From: Deltaproteobacteria bacterium
GTDB taxonomy: Bacteria > Desulfobacterota > Desulfobacteria > Desulfobacterales > JAUWMJ01
DNA: 55,072 nucleotides
Assembly: GCA_030638575.1 (NCBI GenBank)
Contig: DAOWEJ010000105.1
Location: 1 to 55,072 of the forward strand
Direction: 5' to 3'
Each line of letters opens with the position of its first letter. Position 1 is the first letter of the stretch. A program made the translations under genes and the position numbers. This document shows positions 9,048-17,891 of this stretch, in pieces. The notes under the pieces are model-generated. The model was not told the DNA's origin. It ran no database searches and saw only the letters and a list, made by a program, of their open reading frames with translations.

Positions 9048-9476
9048 TTGACAGGAATTACAGGATTTTCAGGATTGATTTGGTTTTTGGGTTTCTCAGT
9101 TTCCCCCTGCCCGCCATTGCTCTCGCGCAGGCGAGGCGGGCGGGGATGAAACTGAGAAAATACCCCAGGTTAAATACGCTACGCTGTCTTTTTTAAAGAA
9201 TTTAACAAGGCAAGCAATCGCCTTCGGTGAAGAAAATAGGTATTATTACTTTCGGCTGAAAGCGGATTAAGTTTCAGCACTTTCTTCCAGAAAGTGAGGG
9301 GAATAATAACTATCCTGAATATCCCTGGCCCAGACCTGGTTTCAAGAACAACAGTTAACTGAAGCCAGTATCTAACACTTAATAACAACATATAAACGAA
9401 ACTACTCTCGTCGCGCCAGGGCAGGCCCCGGTACCATCTGCCGGAGCTACAGGGCAGGCATGTTCATCCTGTCAAA
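9048..9476. repeat. Composite spacer repeat (copy R6)
   Basis: Bounded by TTGACAGGAATTACAGGAT and ATCCTGTCAA. It shares with R3 the block after CCTGGCCCAGACCTGG and with R1 the segment AATTTAACAAGGCA. The end holds a GGGCAGGCA repeat also found near 9960 and 19800. No gene is seen in the 974-bp spacer 9032-10005 apart from promoter P2. Confidence 0.7.
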
Positions 9477-9611
9477 GATAAAAATACTTTAGACGCTTAT
9501 ACAGCTCCGCCTTCTGGATTACATACCTTGATGTAATCAAACTATATGTTATTACTACATTATTTAAACACAAACTTAAATTTTCATGAGAAGAGGTAAT
9601 TATGCTCTGAA

Positions 9612-9640
9612 GCGTTGTTATAAGCAATTGATGTGCCAAA
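9612..9640 (-). promoter_or_regulatory. Sigma54 promoter P2 (lipoprotein and sugar-nucleotide genes)
   Basis: Minus-strand TTTTGGCAC-ATCAA-TTGCTT, with GG at 9637-9636 and GC at 9625-9624 (12-bp spacing). The core is identical to P1, and both flanks resemble P1, so the two promoter regions are related copies. Predicted start near 9612; the leader of about 580 nt includes repeat R6. Confidence 0.8.
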
Positions 9641-9794
9641 ACGGATGATTTAGAATTTAAATTGCTGTATTATTATATATTAATATTTCAGACTGTTATG
9701 TGACAGTTTGTGTAATTAATAATATAAATGAAATAGGCCTTTTAAAGATGTGGTTAGAATGGGAAGGTTATTACACAATAACAGGGAAAGATAG

Positions 9795-9806
9795 GTAATT
9801 TATTGC
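9795..9806. promoter_or_regulatory. Candidate enhancer palindrome GTAATTTATTGC (P2)
   Basis: One mismatch from GTAAT-N2-ATTAC, about 160 bp upstream of P2, and aligned by flanking sequence with the distal P1 site at 2332. Confidence 0.4.
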
Positions 9807-10005
9807 ACATTTTATGAAACTTATTACACAAACAAGGCTGGAAAGCTTGGAAACCAGGAAGCTTGGAAGCTGAATAGACCGAAATTTAGTATACTAGTGA
9901 TAAAAAAGAATGATCCTGAATATTATTGCCTGCCCCGTAGGGAGGAACTATCGTACTGGGGTGTGTCTGCCTGCCCCGTGGCTCCGGCAGATGGTCCCGG
10001 GGTGG

Positions 10006-11346
10006 CTAATTGTTAACGGGCGGTCTGCCTATACTGAAATACGCAAAGCCTTGGTCTGCAACAAATGATGGGGAATAGAGATTTCGGCCATCAAAGATTA
10101 CCGGTGCTGTTAATCCCTTTTTAATGCGTTTAAAATCCGGATTTCGAAACTGGTTCCAGTCTGTTACCACGGCCAAGGCATCAGCACTTTCCAGGACTTC
10201 ATATTGATTTTTGAGGATCTTTACAAGAGAGTTATCTGCAAGAGCTTTTTTTGCATTTTCTCCGGCAACAGGATCGAAAGCACGTATCTGCATACCCTTG
10301 GAAGTCAACTCCGTAATAATTTCTAAAGAAGCTGATTCGCGAATATCATCAGTGTTTGCTTTAAAGGAAAGCCCCCAAAGCGCCAGGGTTTTGTTTTTTA
10401 CACCGTTTTTACCGGAAAAATAATCCTTTATCTTATCAGCCAGAACCTTTTTCTGCCTCGTATTGACCTCGTCCACAGCTGTAATGAGTTTTGGTTCGTA
10501 GCCGTTTTCCTGTGTTGTATTAATAAGCGCTTTAACATCTTTCGGAAAGCATGAACCCCCGTAACCTACACCCGGGTATATAAAATGGTAGCCGATACGG
10601 TGGTCGGAACCGATACCGATTCTTACATCACTTACATCTGCACCTACGTGTTCACAAATGTTGGCGATTTCGTTCATGAAGGAAATTTTGGTTGCCAGCA
10701 TGCAGTTGGCGGCATACTTGGTCAGTTCTGCACTTTTTATACTCATTACAATCATCTTTTCGCGACTGCGTGCAAACGGCGCATACAAGGTCTCCATCAG
10801 TTTAGAGGTGCGGATATTGTCCGTCCCTAAAATTACTCTGTCAGGTTTCATAAAATCGTTGATTGCATCGCCTTCTTTTAGAAATTCAGGATTTGAAACA
10901 ACATCAAATTCAATATTAATCCCCCTTTTTTCAATCTCTTCCTGAATAATTTTTTGCACCTGATCTGCCGTTCCTACCGGAACAGTCGATTTATTTATTA
11001 TGATCTTGTATTCATTCAAAGTTCGACCGATTTGAGATGCCACCTGATAAACATAGGAAAGGTCGCAGGAGCCATCAGGTTTTGAGGGTGTACCAACACA
11101 ATTTAATATAAACAAAGCGTCTTCAATACCATCTGTCAGGTTAGTTGAAAAAGTTAGTCGTCCTTGTTCAATATTTCTCTTTACGAGCTGTTCAAGGCCT
11201 GGCTCATATATATGTATTTTTCCTGATTTTAGCTTATCGATTATTACTGAATCAATATCAATGCAGCAGACATCATTGCCCATTTCTGCGAAACAGGCTG
11301 CCGTAACAAGTCCTACATATCCGGTTCCTACTATGCAAATATTCAT
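10006..11346 (-). CDS. ugd: UDP-glucose 6-dehydrogenase
   Basis: A 446-residue enzyme oxidising UDP-glucose to UDP-glucuronate with two NAD. Seen: GTGYVG (7-12), STVPVGT (120-126), EFLKEGDA (154-161), and catalytic YGGSCFPKD with Cys266; all are canonical for bacterial Ugd, as is the length. A GGAAG sequence lies upstream of the ATG. It supplies glucuronate for the polysaccharide and is distinct from the second, longer dehydrogenase at 2451-4148. It ends just before a GC-rich dispersed repeat (GGGGTGGCTAATTG). Confidence 0.92.
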   Translation of the reverse strand: MNICIVGTGYVGLVTAACFAEMGNDVCCIDIDSVIIDKLKSGKIHIYEPGLEQLVKRNIEQGRLTFSTNLTDGIEDALFILNCVGTPSKPDGSCDLSYVYQVASQIGRTLNEYKIIINKSTVPVGTADQVQKIIQEEIEKRGINIEFDVVSNPEFLKEGDAINDFMKPDRVILGTDNIRTSKLMETLYAPFARSREKMIVMSIKSAELTKYAANCMLATKISFMNEIANICEHVGADVSDVRIGIGSDHRIGYHFIYPGVGYGGSCFPKDVKALINTTQENGYEPKLITAVDEVNTRQKKVLADKIKDYFSGKNGVKNKTLALWGLSFKANTDDIRESASLEIITELTSKGMQIRAFDPVAGENAKKALADNSLVKILKNQYEVLESADALAVVTDWNQFRNPDFKRIKKGLTAPVIFDGRNLYSPSFVADQGFAYFSIGRPPVNN

Positions 11347-11370
11347 GATCTATAGTCTTCCTTTCAAAAA

Positions 11371-11687
11371 TTGAATTGATTCTATTTTATGTTCTTTTAT
11401 TAGACAGGATTATACAGGATAGTTTTTATTTTAATCACTTCCCGGATGGAAGTGATTAAATCTAATCCGCTTTCAGCGGAGGTAAAAATTACATGGTGCG
11501 TAGCTTGCAATTCATCAATATAGCATAATAATACTTTCGCCAAAGGCGAATTGCACTTCATAATTTTCATCCAGCCGTCGCATCTTGGCAGATGCTATGG
11601 CGAGGCAAGCAGGAAAATTATGAATTAATCAATGTAATCCTGTAGATCCTGTCTATTAAGCAGTTAATAAGATCGAATCCATTCCTC
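11371..11687. repeat. Composite spacer repeat (copy R7), fills a 372-bp gap
   Basis: Left arm TTGAATTGATTCTATTTTAT...TTAGACAGGATTATACAGGAT; right arm ATCCTGTAGATCCTGTCTATTAA...ATCGAATCCATTCC. Hairpin at 11430-11460 (stem TTTAATCACTTCC, loop CGGAT). It also has the GCCGTCGCATCTTGGCAGATG module near 11574, held in a stem TTCATAATTTT. Confidence 0.8.
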
Positions 11688-11718
11688 TGTAGTATTTAAT
11701 AAGTTTTTATGGCAATTG

Positions 11719-13293
11719 TTATCTGGCTATTATCTTCTTGCACCCGTTTCGATCAATTTTGCCATTGGTATTTTTTGGAAGAGAACGAACTAATTTAATA
11801 GAGCTGGGCAATTTATATTTTGGCAAACTATCAGCACAAAGACTCATGATTTTTTTTTCGCTGCTGGTTCCATTTTTTGGTACTGCCAGGGCAATTAGTC
11901 TGTTGCCCAACAGTTCATCCGGTATTCCTATAACTGCAGTTTCAATAACGAGCTCTGTGGCCATTAACACATCTTCGATTTCTTGCGGGTTGATCCGGTG
12001 TCCACCAACTTTCAGCAAATTGTCACTGCGCCCGCTAACATAAAAATACCCTTCTTCGTCATAGTAGCCCAAATCTCCTGTGTGGTATCCGTTTTTATCC
12101 AAAACAGCGGATGTTGCCTTGTTATCCTTCCAATAGCCCTGCATAATATTATAACCTGAAGCTACAAGTTCCCCTTTCTGCCCGGTTTGAAGTTTCTTTC
12201 CTTGTTTATCTAAAACCCGCATCGCGACTCCAGGAATCGGTTTGCCGATAGAAGCCATTTTATCCGTAAATCGATCAGGCTCAAGGTAAGTAAGTCTGGC
12301 AGACGCTTCTGTTGCACCATACATAATATAGATCTGCGTGTGTTCAGGTAATACCTGCCGAAGTTCTTCTTTAATCTTACTGGACATATGCCCGCCGGCT
12401 TGAGAGCAATAACGCAATGAACCAAGCCTGTCACGATAGTTTTTCAAAGGGGAACGATGAAGAAGATAGGCATAGGTGGAAGGTACACCCGAAAAACCGG
12501 TAACCTTCTCATCTACTATCTGCTTTATAACTGCCGCAGGAAAAGCGAACTTATTATTGATAACTACGGTTCCTCCAACTGCAAAGTGCGTATTCAAAAG
12601 AGACTTTCCCATCACGTAGAAAAAAGGAAGTACTACCATCTGGATGTCTTTATGCGTCAGGTTCAGATACCTGCAGATCGATTTAGTATTTGACACAATA
12701 TTTCCATGTGACAGCATTACTCCTTTTGGTTTTCCGGTAGAACCTGAAGTATAAATAATGCTTGCAAGATCTGAATCTCCAATCGAAATGTCAGGATTAA
12801 AAAATTCATCATTTGTAATGATATCTTCCCATGAAATAAGAGCAAAAGGATAAGATGACCAGTTCTGCTTTGGATATTTTAATAATAGCGCTTTTATATT
12901 ATAAGGTTCAAGATCCGTTGCTTTAAGGAGTCTTTCGAATCTTGAAGAAGAGATAATTACTTTAGGCTCCAGTTCTTTCAAGAGAGGCTTCAGACCGTCA
13001 GGCTTCAGCTCACTGCTAAGGGGTACTGCCACTGCGCCTGCCTTAAGTATACCGTAATAGCCGGCCACATATTCCAGGCTGTTTTCTAAAACCAGTACAA
13101 CACGATCACCCTTGATGATTCCAAGGTTTATGAGCCAATGGGCCAATTGATTGGCTTTTACATTTATCTGCGCATAAGTAGCCCTGATTTCTTCATGTAT
13201 GAGTGCTGGTTTATCCGGAAAGATTTTTGCACTTTCTTCCAGGAAATGATGGATGAGTCTTGCTTGTTGTCCGTTGTTGTTTGTCATTTGCAT
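11719..13293 (-). CDS. AMP-forming acyl-CoA/acyl-ACP ligase, exosortase-locus type
   Basis: A 524-residue adenylate-forming enzyme with P-loop YTSGSTGKPKGVM (181-193), YIMYGATEAS-type A5 motif, GYHTGDLGYYDEEGYFY with the hinge aspartate, and catalytic lysine in NTNGKIDR near the C-terminus. It activates a carboxylic acid as acyl-AMP and transfers it to CoA or a phosphopantetheine arm. An acyl carrier protein gene lies about 550 bp upstream in the same direction, so transfer to that ACP is a reasonable inference. AMP-forming ligases of this kind are regular members of exosortase-A polysaccharide loci. The natural acyl group is unknown. The first codons overlap a TTGTCCGTTGTTGT-type dispersed repeat. 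Confidence 0.82.
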   Translation of the reverse strand: MQMTNNNGQQARLIHHFLEESAKIFPDKPALIHEEIRATYAQINVKANQLAHWLINLGIIKGDRVVLVLENSLEYVAGYYGILKAGAVAVPLSSELKPDGLKPLLKELEPKVIISSSRFERLLKATDLEPYNIKALLLKYPKQNWSSYPFALISWEDIITNDEFFNPDISIGDSDLASIIYTSGSTGKPKGVMLSHGNIVSNTKSICRYLNLTHKDIQMVVLPFFYVMGKSLLNTHFAVGGTVVINNKFAFPAAVIKQIVDEKVTGFSGVPSTYAYLLHRSPLKNYRDRLGSLRYCSQAGGHMSSKIKEELRQVLPEHTQIYIMYGATEASARLTYLEPDRFTDKMASIGKPIPGVAMRVLDKQGKKLQTGQKGELVASGYNIMQGYWKDNKATSAVLDKNGYHTGDLGYYDEEGYFYVSGRSDNLLKVGGHRINPQEIEDVLMATELVIETAVIGIPDELLGNRLIALAVPKNGTSSEKKIMSLCADSLPKYKLPSSIKLVRSLPKNTNGKIDRNGCKKIIAR

Positions 13294-13371
13294 AAATTTT
13301 TTCAGAAGATATTATATTACCGCCCATTCGCTCCGCTCATTCGATGCACAGAGCACGCAAAGAGTTACATC

Positions 13372-13407
13372 TTATTCCTTTTCGCTGAGAGGCGCGAAAA
13401 GGAATAA
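13372..13407. repeat. Hairpin with GAGAGG loop (class 2, copy 1)
   Basis: Perfect 14-bp stem TTATTCCTTTTCGC around loop TGAGAGGC. Two more hairpins with unrelated stems but the same loop lie at 14148 and 14630. Confidence 0.7.
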
Positions 13408-13583
13408 ACCCAAGCCCTTCGGGCAGATAATGTTAAATTCGATCAACTAAAGGTTCATGATAAAATAACTTTACATTTTTATGAGTCGAGTCGCCTGCAT
13501 GGCAAGGCGCGAGGAAGGCGAATTGCGAGCTATTTAACTGATGAGCAACGCAGCCAGGCGGTGCAGGCACAGACTTAATTTCT

Positions 13584-13826
13584 CTAATCTTCAGGTTCTA
13601 CCCATACTATGTGCTCTTTATTAACAATCAGGGTTTTATCCTCCCCTTCCTTTGAGCGTGCATCAATAATAACTATAAACGGGCTGGCACTTTTCGTAAA
13701 TAAGTCTGAAACTCTTTTATTTGGAGTAAGATTTACCATTCCCTGCAGGGTTCTGCCGTCTGAAGTTCTTATTGTAATTGTTTTGTATTCAGGCTTGTTG
13801 CTGCTTGGTTGCTCATTTTTTTTCAT
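13584..13826 (-). CDS. Small protein of unknown function (80 aa)
   Basis: Not recognised. An 80-residue soluble protein: a polar N-terminus (1-13) is followed by alternating beta-like segments (KTITIRTSDGRTLQGMV, PFIVIIDARS, KTLIVNKEHIVWVEPED), suggesting a small beta-barrel. No Cys, signal peptide or membrane segment. It starts 16 nt after the ACP gene stop and is followed by the acyl ligase, so it may act with the ACP-ligase pair; this is context only. A GGAGGG sequence stands upstream of the ATG. Confidence 0.7.
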   Translation of the reverse strand: MKKNEQPSSNKPEYKTITIRTSDGRTLQGMVNLTPNKRVSDLFTKSASPFIVIIDARSKEGEDKTLIVNKEHIVWVEPED

Positions 13827-13842
13827 TCCGACTATACCCTCC

Positions 13843-14091
13843 TTATACTGTTATTTTCCTTTCCAGAAAGGCTGTTACATTGTTGATGGAATCTAAGTTT
13901 TCCGGCACAAGTTCTTCATCTTCAACACTGATTGAAAACTCTTCTTCCAGAAAAGTAACCAGTTCAAGGATTCCTGTTGAATCAATGATTCCATCTTCAA
14001 GAAATGAAGTGTCATCTCCCAAACCGTCTTCGCTTCCAAAAAGGAAGTTTTCTACAATAAATGTTTTAATTTTTTCTTTTGTTTCGTTCAT
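13843..14091 (-). CDS. Acyl carrier protein
   Basis: An 82-residue acidic protein of the ACP fold. The phosphopantetheine site is Ser38 in IIDSTGILEL, where most ACPs have DSL-x-x-x-EL; helix II (ELVTFLEEEF) follows. It is distinct from a housekeeping ACP by its place in the polysaccharide locus. It likely carries an acyl or aminoacyl group loaded by the ligase at 11719-13293. SD AAAGGA precedes the ATG. Confidence 0.88.
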   Translation of the reverse strand: MNETKEKIKTFIVENFLFGSEDGLGDDTSFLEDGIIDSTGILELVTFLEEEFSISVEDEELVPENLDSINNVTAFLERKITV

Positions 14092-14147
14092 TTCTATCCT
14101 TTCTTATTTATTCCACCGCAAAGGCGCTCAATTCGCTGAGATAATTA

Positions 14148-14187
14148 GTTTTTTGTTTTCCGTTGAGAGGACGGAAAACAAAAAAAC
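14148..14187. repeat. Hairpin with GAGAGG loop (class 2, copy 2)
   Basis: 15-bp stem GTTTTTTGTTTTCCG (one extra A in the right arm) around loop TTGAGAGGA, between the ACP and GxxExxY genes. Confidence 0.7.
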
Positions 14188-14199
14188 AGTCTTTTACGG

Positions 14200-14583
14200 C
14201 TATTCTTCCAATTGATTAACGAGTCTAACAATACCATCTTTCATAACCGAAACATTAAAATTGAGTAGCAACCCTAATTTTTGGCCTGATAATTTCAGGT
14301 AGGATAATAGCTGAGCCTTGTGGATTGGCTCTATCTTTTCAATGGATTTCAATTCGGTAATTATTTTATTATCAATAACAATATCGAGACGGTATCCACA
14401 ATCCAGTCTTTTTCTTTTATAGATAATCTGTAAAGCTTTCTGTCTTTCGAATTTTATCCTTCGAAGCTCTAACTCATAACAAATACATTCTTCGTATGCA
14501 GATTCTAACAGACCTGGGCCAAGAGTCCTATGGACTTCAATAGCCGCTCCGATTATCTTACTGCTTAGTTGATTAATGTCCAT
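14200..14583 (-). CDS. GxxExxY protein (PD-(D/E)XK-like fold)
   Basis: A protein of 127 residues from the ATG at 14583; an upstream in-frame TTG at 14607 is less likely. Signature GPGLLESAYEECICYEL gives the GxxExxY name, followed by YRLDIVIDNKIITELKS and a helix with QLLSYLKLSGQKLGLLLNFN. The conserved D-x-V-x-N-K...E-L-K arrangement resembles the PD-(D/E)XK nuclease core, but no activity is established for the family. These genes are common in Desulfobacterota and in polysaccharide loci, often as single insertions. It is flanked by two class-2 hairpins (14148 and 14630), so it may have moved as a cassette. Confidence 0.82.
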   Translation of the reverse strand: MDINQLSSKIIGAAIEVHRTLGPGLLESAYEECICYELELRRIKFERQKALQIIYKRKRLDCGYRLDIVIDNKIITELKSIEKIEPIHKAQLLSYLKLSGQKLGLLLNFNVSVMKDGIVRLVNQLEE

Positions 14584-14629
14584 TTTTGATCTTACCTTAA
14601 ATGGCAAAAAGCATCAGTAACAATGCTGT

Positions 14630-14664
14630 TTTTCTATTGTCGGCCTCTCAACGACAATAGAAAA
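14630..14664. repeat. Hairpin with GAGAGG loop (class 2, copy 3)
   Basis: Perfect 13-bp stem TTTTCTATTGTCG around loop GCCTCTCAA, the reverse complement of the TTGAGAGG loop of the other two. Confidence 0.7.
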
Positions 14665-14709
14665 TTGTTCATCTCTGCGACCTTTGCGACTTTGCGGTGA
14701 ATATACCTT

Positions 14710-15702
14710 TTATTTTTTTATTTCAGGGACGTCATCTACCAGAAGAGGTTGCAGGTGTAAATAGCGCGTAGTTAACCTTTTGGTGTCGATATCATCGTAC
14801 ACCCTTTGTATCTGTTCCGGCTCTAAATCGAGGTATTCAGCAACAGTCTCAACCGAAATGCCATTGTTCTTTCCATATAAGCAGAGATCCATTCTATCAT
14901 AGGGAAGGGAGAAATAGAATTCATCCTGGCCCTGGGAAAGCGAATAGGTATCTGTTGTAGGCGGCCGTTCTCTGATTTCTTCGGGAACACCGAGATATTC
15001 TGCTAATTGGTATACCTGCGTCTTATAAAGATGGGCTATCGGCTTTACATCCGCAGCACCGTCACCCAGTTTTACAAAAAAGCCCTGGTCATATTCCAGG
15101 CGGTTCGGGGTCCCGGCCACAGCAAAGTTAAGTCTGTCAGCATGATAGTATTCAAGCATTTTGCGTATGCGTTGCTTGAAATTAGTCGCCGCAACAATTT
15201 CAAGATATGCCCTCAACGTAAGCCGCTTTTTTACAATAGTATTGTCAGGGCTTTGAGCAACAATTGAAAATAAATTAAAACCTTTTGTTTCAATAACGTT
15301 CGGGGTGACAATCTTAGACTTCCATCCGTCTCCGTATCCAGGGACAACCATTCGTACAGCATCATCATATCTCTTGTAGAAACCCACCGACTCGAGTATT
15401 CCGGAAATATCTTCATGAACTTTATCAACACCAAAATGATCTGCCACCATTTGGCTTAGTTCAAGGGTATCAGCGGCAGAATGACGCTCAGGCATCAACA
15501 ACGCCAAAACCCGATCCCGGCCTAAAGCTTTTGCTGAAAGTGCAGTGGTGACACTGCTGTCAATGCCACCGGAAAGCGCGACGATCAAGCCTCGTCGTTT
15601 AAACTGGTTTGCCGTAAAACTGATAAGTTGTTTGGTGATTTTTTCTACTTCTTCTTCCGGATCGATTATTAAAACATCTTTTGAGAATTTTTGGTTTTTC
15701 AT
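14710..15702 (-). CDS. nadE: NadE-like NAD synthase / ATP pyrophosphatase
   Basis: A 330-residue N-type ATP pyrophosphatase with PP-loop SGGIDSS (44-50), NFAVAGTPNRLE, KLGDGAADVKPIAHLYKTQV and RPPTTD, all as in NH3-dependent NAD synthase. The glutaminase domain is absent, so ammonia or a partner must supply nitrogen. The spacing and the sequence around GQDEFYFSLPY depart from housekeeping NadE. It lies 33 nt after the amidotransferase gene. It may be a true NadE, or a locus-specific amide ligase acting on an acyl or uronate group; sequence alone does not decide. Confidence 0.8.
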   Translation of the reverse strand: MKNQKFSKDVLIIDPEEEVEKITKQLISFTANQFKRRGLIVALSGGIDSSVTTALSAKALGRDRVLALLMPERHSAADTLELSQMVADHFGVDKVHEDISGILESVGFYKRYDDAVRMVVPGYGDGWKSKIVTPNVIETKGFNLFSIVAQSPDNTIVKKRLTLRAYLEIVAATNFKQRIRKMLEYYHADRLNFAVAGTPNRLEYDQGFFVKLGDGAADVKPIAHLYKTQVYQLAEYLGVPEEIRERPPTTDTYSLSQGQDEFYFSLPYDRMDLCLYGKNNGISVETVAEYLDLEPEQIQRVYDDIDTKRLTTRYLHLQPLLVDDVPEIKK

Positions 15703-15735
15703 AAATATCCTTTTTGTTTTTTATTAGCCGGCTTC

Positions 15736-17748
15736 CTATCTTCCCAGCTTCCCGGCCTCCTGGCCTTTTCCAAATATTTTGACATCATCCGGCTCTTGAA
15801 TCGGATGAGTAGGGAAATTTTGTATAAACTGGTGATCTAAAAGCTGAGTGGAAAGAATTCCGACCATGGCCATATTCTCCCGTTCACTTAAAATTTGCCC
15901 TTCCTTCTTCCTGCATTTCATAACAAGCCTTGAAACCTTTTTATTATCAAAATAGCCGCTTCTCTTGATTGCACTTTCTGACAGCAAATCTTCCACATAA
16001 TCGACAGGTTGATTACCAAAAAAACATTTACTTATGGGTGCACGATACGGTTGTTTGGGTCTGTCAATTACTTCAGCAGGAATAAGGCCGCGAGCTGCCT
16101 GCTTTAAAATGAATTTTTCCTTAAGCCCGTTCATTCGATAGCATGGCGGAACCCGGGTGGCAAACTCAACCACGCGATGGTCCAGAAATGGATAGCGTCC
16201 TTCGACGGCATTTGCCATGGCCATCCGATCTCCTTGGGAAGACAAAAGATAATTTGAAAGAAAAAGATTGATTTCAGTAAATTGGGCTCTTGACAGCGGA
16301 TGCCATGACATGAAATCCGCCGGCAGCGTAGAAACAAATCTATCGAAAAATTCTTCCTGGGTTCCGGTTTCCTTCTGCAAATCATCCGAAAAGAAACCTC
16401 TCAGGTGGGCAGTATTTTGCCATCTGAGCAAGTGAGAATAAACAGGTGAGTTAGTTTCGGAAAGACTTTTTCTGAAAAATCCCTCCAGAAATGCTTTTGC
16501 CTTACCGTTTTGCTGGGCAAAAACATAGGGGTAAAGTCTTTCAAGGAGCATGGGCCGCATCCTGGAATCAGGGTTCCGTGCCCAGAACCTTCGCACCCTG
16601 TCTTCTTTGAAGATATTATAGCCGGCAAATATCTCATCAGCCCCTTCACCTGTCAGCACTACCTTGAAGTTGTTTTCTCGGACCAGCTTTGAAAGATGAT
16701 AAAGGGGAGCGGGAGCTGTCCTTAGTACTGGCACTTCCGTGTGCCAGATGACTTGAGGGAAAGCCTCTCCGATATCTTTTTCAGCACACCTAATATCTCG
16801 ATGTTCAGTTTCAAGGGCATTAACTGCTATTTCTTGAAAAGGAGTTTCGTCGAAACGGCTATCTGTGAAACTGACTGAAAAAGTACGAAGTAAATTGTTG
16901 AAATTGCGTTTTACGAGTGCACTGGTATAGGTGCTGTCAAGTCCGCCGCTTAGATACGCTCCAACAGGAACATCCGCACGGAGCCGAATTCTTGCAGCAT
17001 CACGAAGCAAATGGTTTAATTCTTCTGTCCATTCTAATAAAGGTCGTTCACTTGGGTATTCATCACTTTGACTGTTAAAAGATAATTTCCAGTAGCGATG
17101 TGTTCTGAAACCCTTCTTAGAGAACCTGGCATAATGCCCCGGCGGAACCTGATATATATCCCCGAACGGCGTAGAAGAACCAACAGGTGTCCAGCATGTA
17201 AATATATCTGAAAGTGTCTGTGAATCGAGTTTGCGTGGAATCGTTGGGTCAGCAAACAGAGCTTTTACTTCAGAACCGAATACCAGCCGCCCGTTATTTT
17301 GGTAGTAGAAAAGAGGCCTGATACCCACCCTATCACGCCCAAGCAGCAAGGCTTCCTTTTTTTGGTCCCACAGGGCAAATGCAAACTGTCCGTTCAGGTC
17401 ATTAAACATTTCCGAACCGTGTTCCTCATATAAATGCACCAGGACTTCCGTGTCGGTTTGAGTGTAAAACCGGTGGCCCCGTGCAACTAAATCTTCCCGG
17501 AGTTCCGGGTAGTTGAATATTTCACCGTTGAACACTATCCACACAGATCGATCTTCATTGTGAATCGGTTGATCTCCGCCACTTAAGTCAATGATACTCA
17601 ACCTTGCATGCGCCAATCCCGCATTAGGGCTTATGAAAATACCTGAGGCATCCGGCCCCCTGTGACGAATAAGTCCGATCATCCGGCAAAGGGTGCCTTG
17701 CATGTCTTCAGCGTGATTATAATTAATTATTCCTGCTATTCCGCACAT
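15736..17748 (-). CDS. asnB: Asparagine-synthase-like amidotransferase (exosortase-locus type)
   Basis: A 670-residue class II glutamine amidotransferase fused to an asparagine-synthase domain. Cys2 (MCGIAG) is the glutaminase nucleophile; RHRGPD (29-34), FNGEIFN (73-79) and SGGLDS PP-loop (267-272) are intact, as is LTGEGADEIFAGY. Family members ATP-activate a carboxylate and amidate it. A member of this family is a regular component of exosortase-A EPS loci, where it is thought to amidate a sugar acid or modify the polymer rather than make asparagine. With two UDP-uronate dehydrogenases nearby, uronamide formation is a reasonable inference. The last residues (EAGKLGR) come from an AAGCTGGGAAG dispersed repeat. 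Confidence 0.85.
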   Translation of the reverse strand: MCGIAGIINYNHAEDMQGTLCRMIGLIRHRGPDASGIFISPNAGLAHARLSIIDLSGGDQPIHNEDRSVWIVFNGEIFNYPELREDLVARGHRFYTQTDTEVLVHLYEEHGSEMFNDLNGQFAFALWDQKKEALLLGRDRVGIRPLFYYQNNGRLVFGSEVKALFADPTIPRKLDSQTLSDIFTCWTPVGSSTPFGDIYQVPPGHYARFSKKGFRTHRYWKLSFNSQSDEYPSERPLLEWTEELNHLLRDAARIRLRADVPVGAYLSGGLDSTYTSALVKRNFNNLLRTFSVSFTDSRFDETPFQEIAVNALETEHRDIRCAEKDIGEAFPQVIWHTEVPVLRTAPAPLYHLSKLVRENNFKVVLTGEGADEIFAGYNIFKEDRVRRFWARNPDSRMRPMLLERLYPYVFAQQNGKAKAFLEGFFRKSLSETNSPVYSHLLRWQNTAHLRGFFSDDLQKETGTQEEFFDRFVSTLPADFMSWHPLSRAQFTEINLFLSNYLLSSQGDRMAMANAVEGRYPFLDHRVVEFATRVPPCYRMNGLKEKFILKQAARGLIPAEVIDRPKQPYRAPISKCFFGNQPVDYVEDLLSESAIKRSGYFDNKKVSRLVMKCRKKEGQILSERENMAMVGILSTQLLDHQFIQNFPTHPIQEPDDVKIFGKGQEAGKLGR

Positions 17749-17753
17749 GGATT

Positions 17754-17885
17754 ATATAGCTCATAGCTGATAGCTCAGAGTTGACAGCTCAAAGCTGATA
17801 GTTCAGAGCTCATAGGGGTTAGGTACTGACAGCTCAGAGATCAAAGCTGATAGGAGTTAGGTGATAATCATGGGTCATAACAACT
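17754..17885. repeat. Low-complexity AGCTCATAGCTGATAGCTC repeat
   Basis: Degenerate short-period repeat of AGCT-containing heptamers. The same repeat is found in the opposite sense at 18267-18354, on the other side of the four-helix-bundle gene, and at about 28495, 32420, 38565, and inside the kinase gene at 49149-49273. Confidence 0.75.
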
Positions 17886-17891
17886 AAGCCT

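Noticed and set aside
14584-14607. TTG start for the GxxExxY gene
   Set aside because: The family usually begins near the ATG at 14583, which has an AAGGTA sequence upstream.
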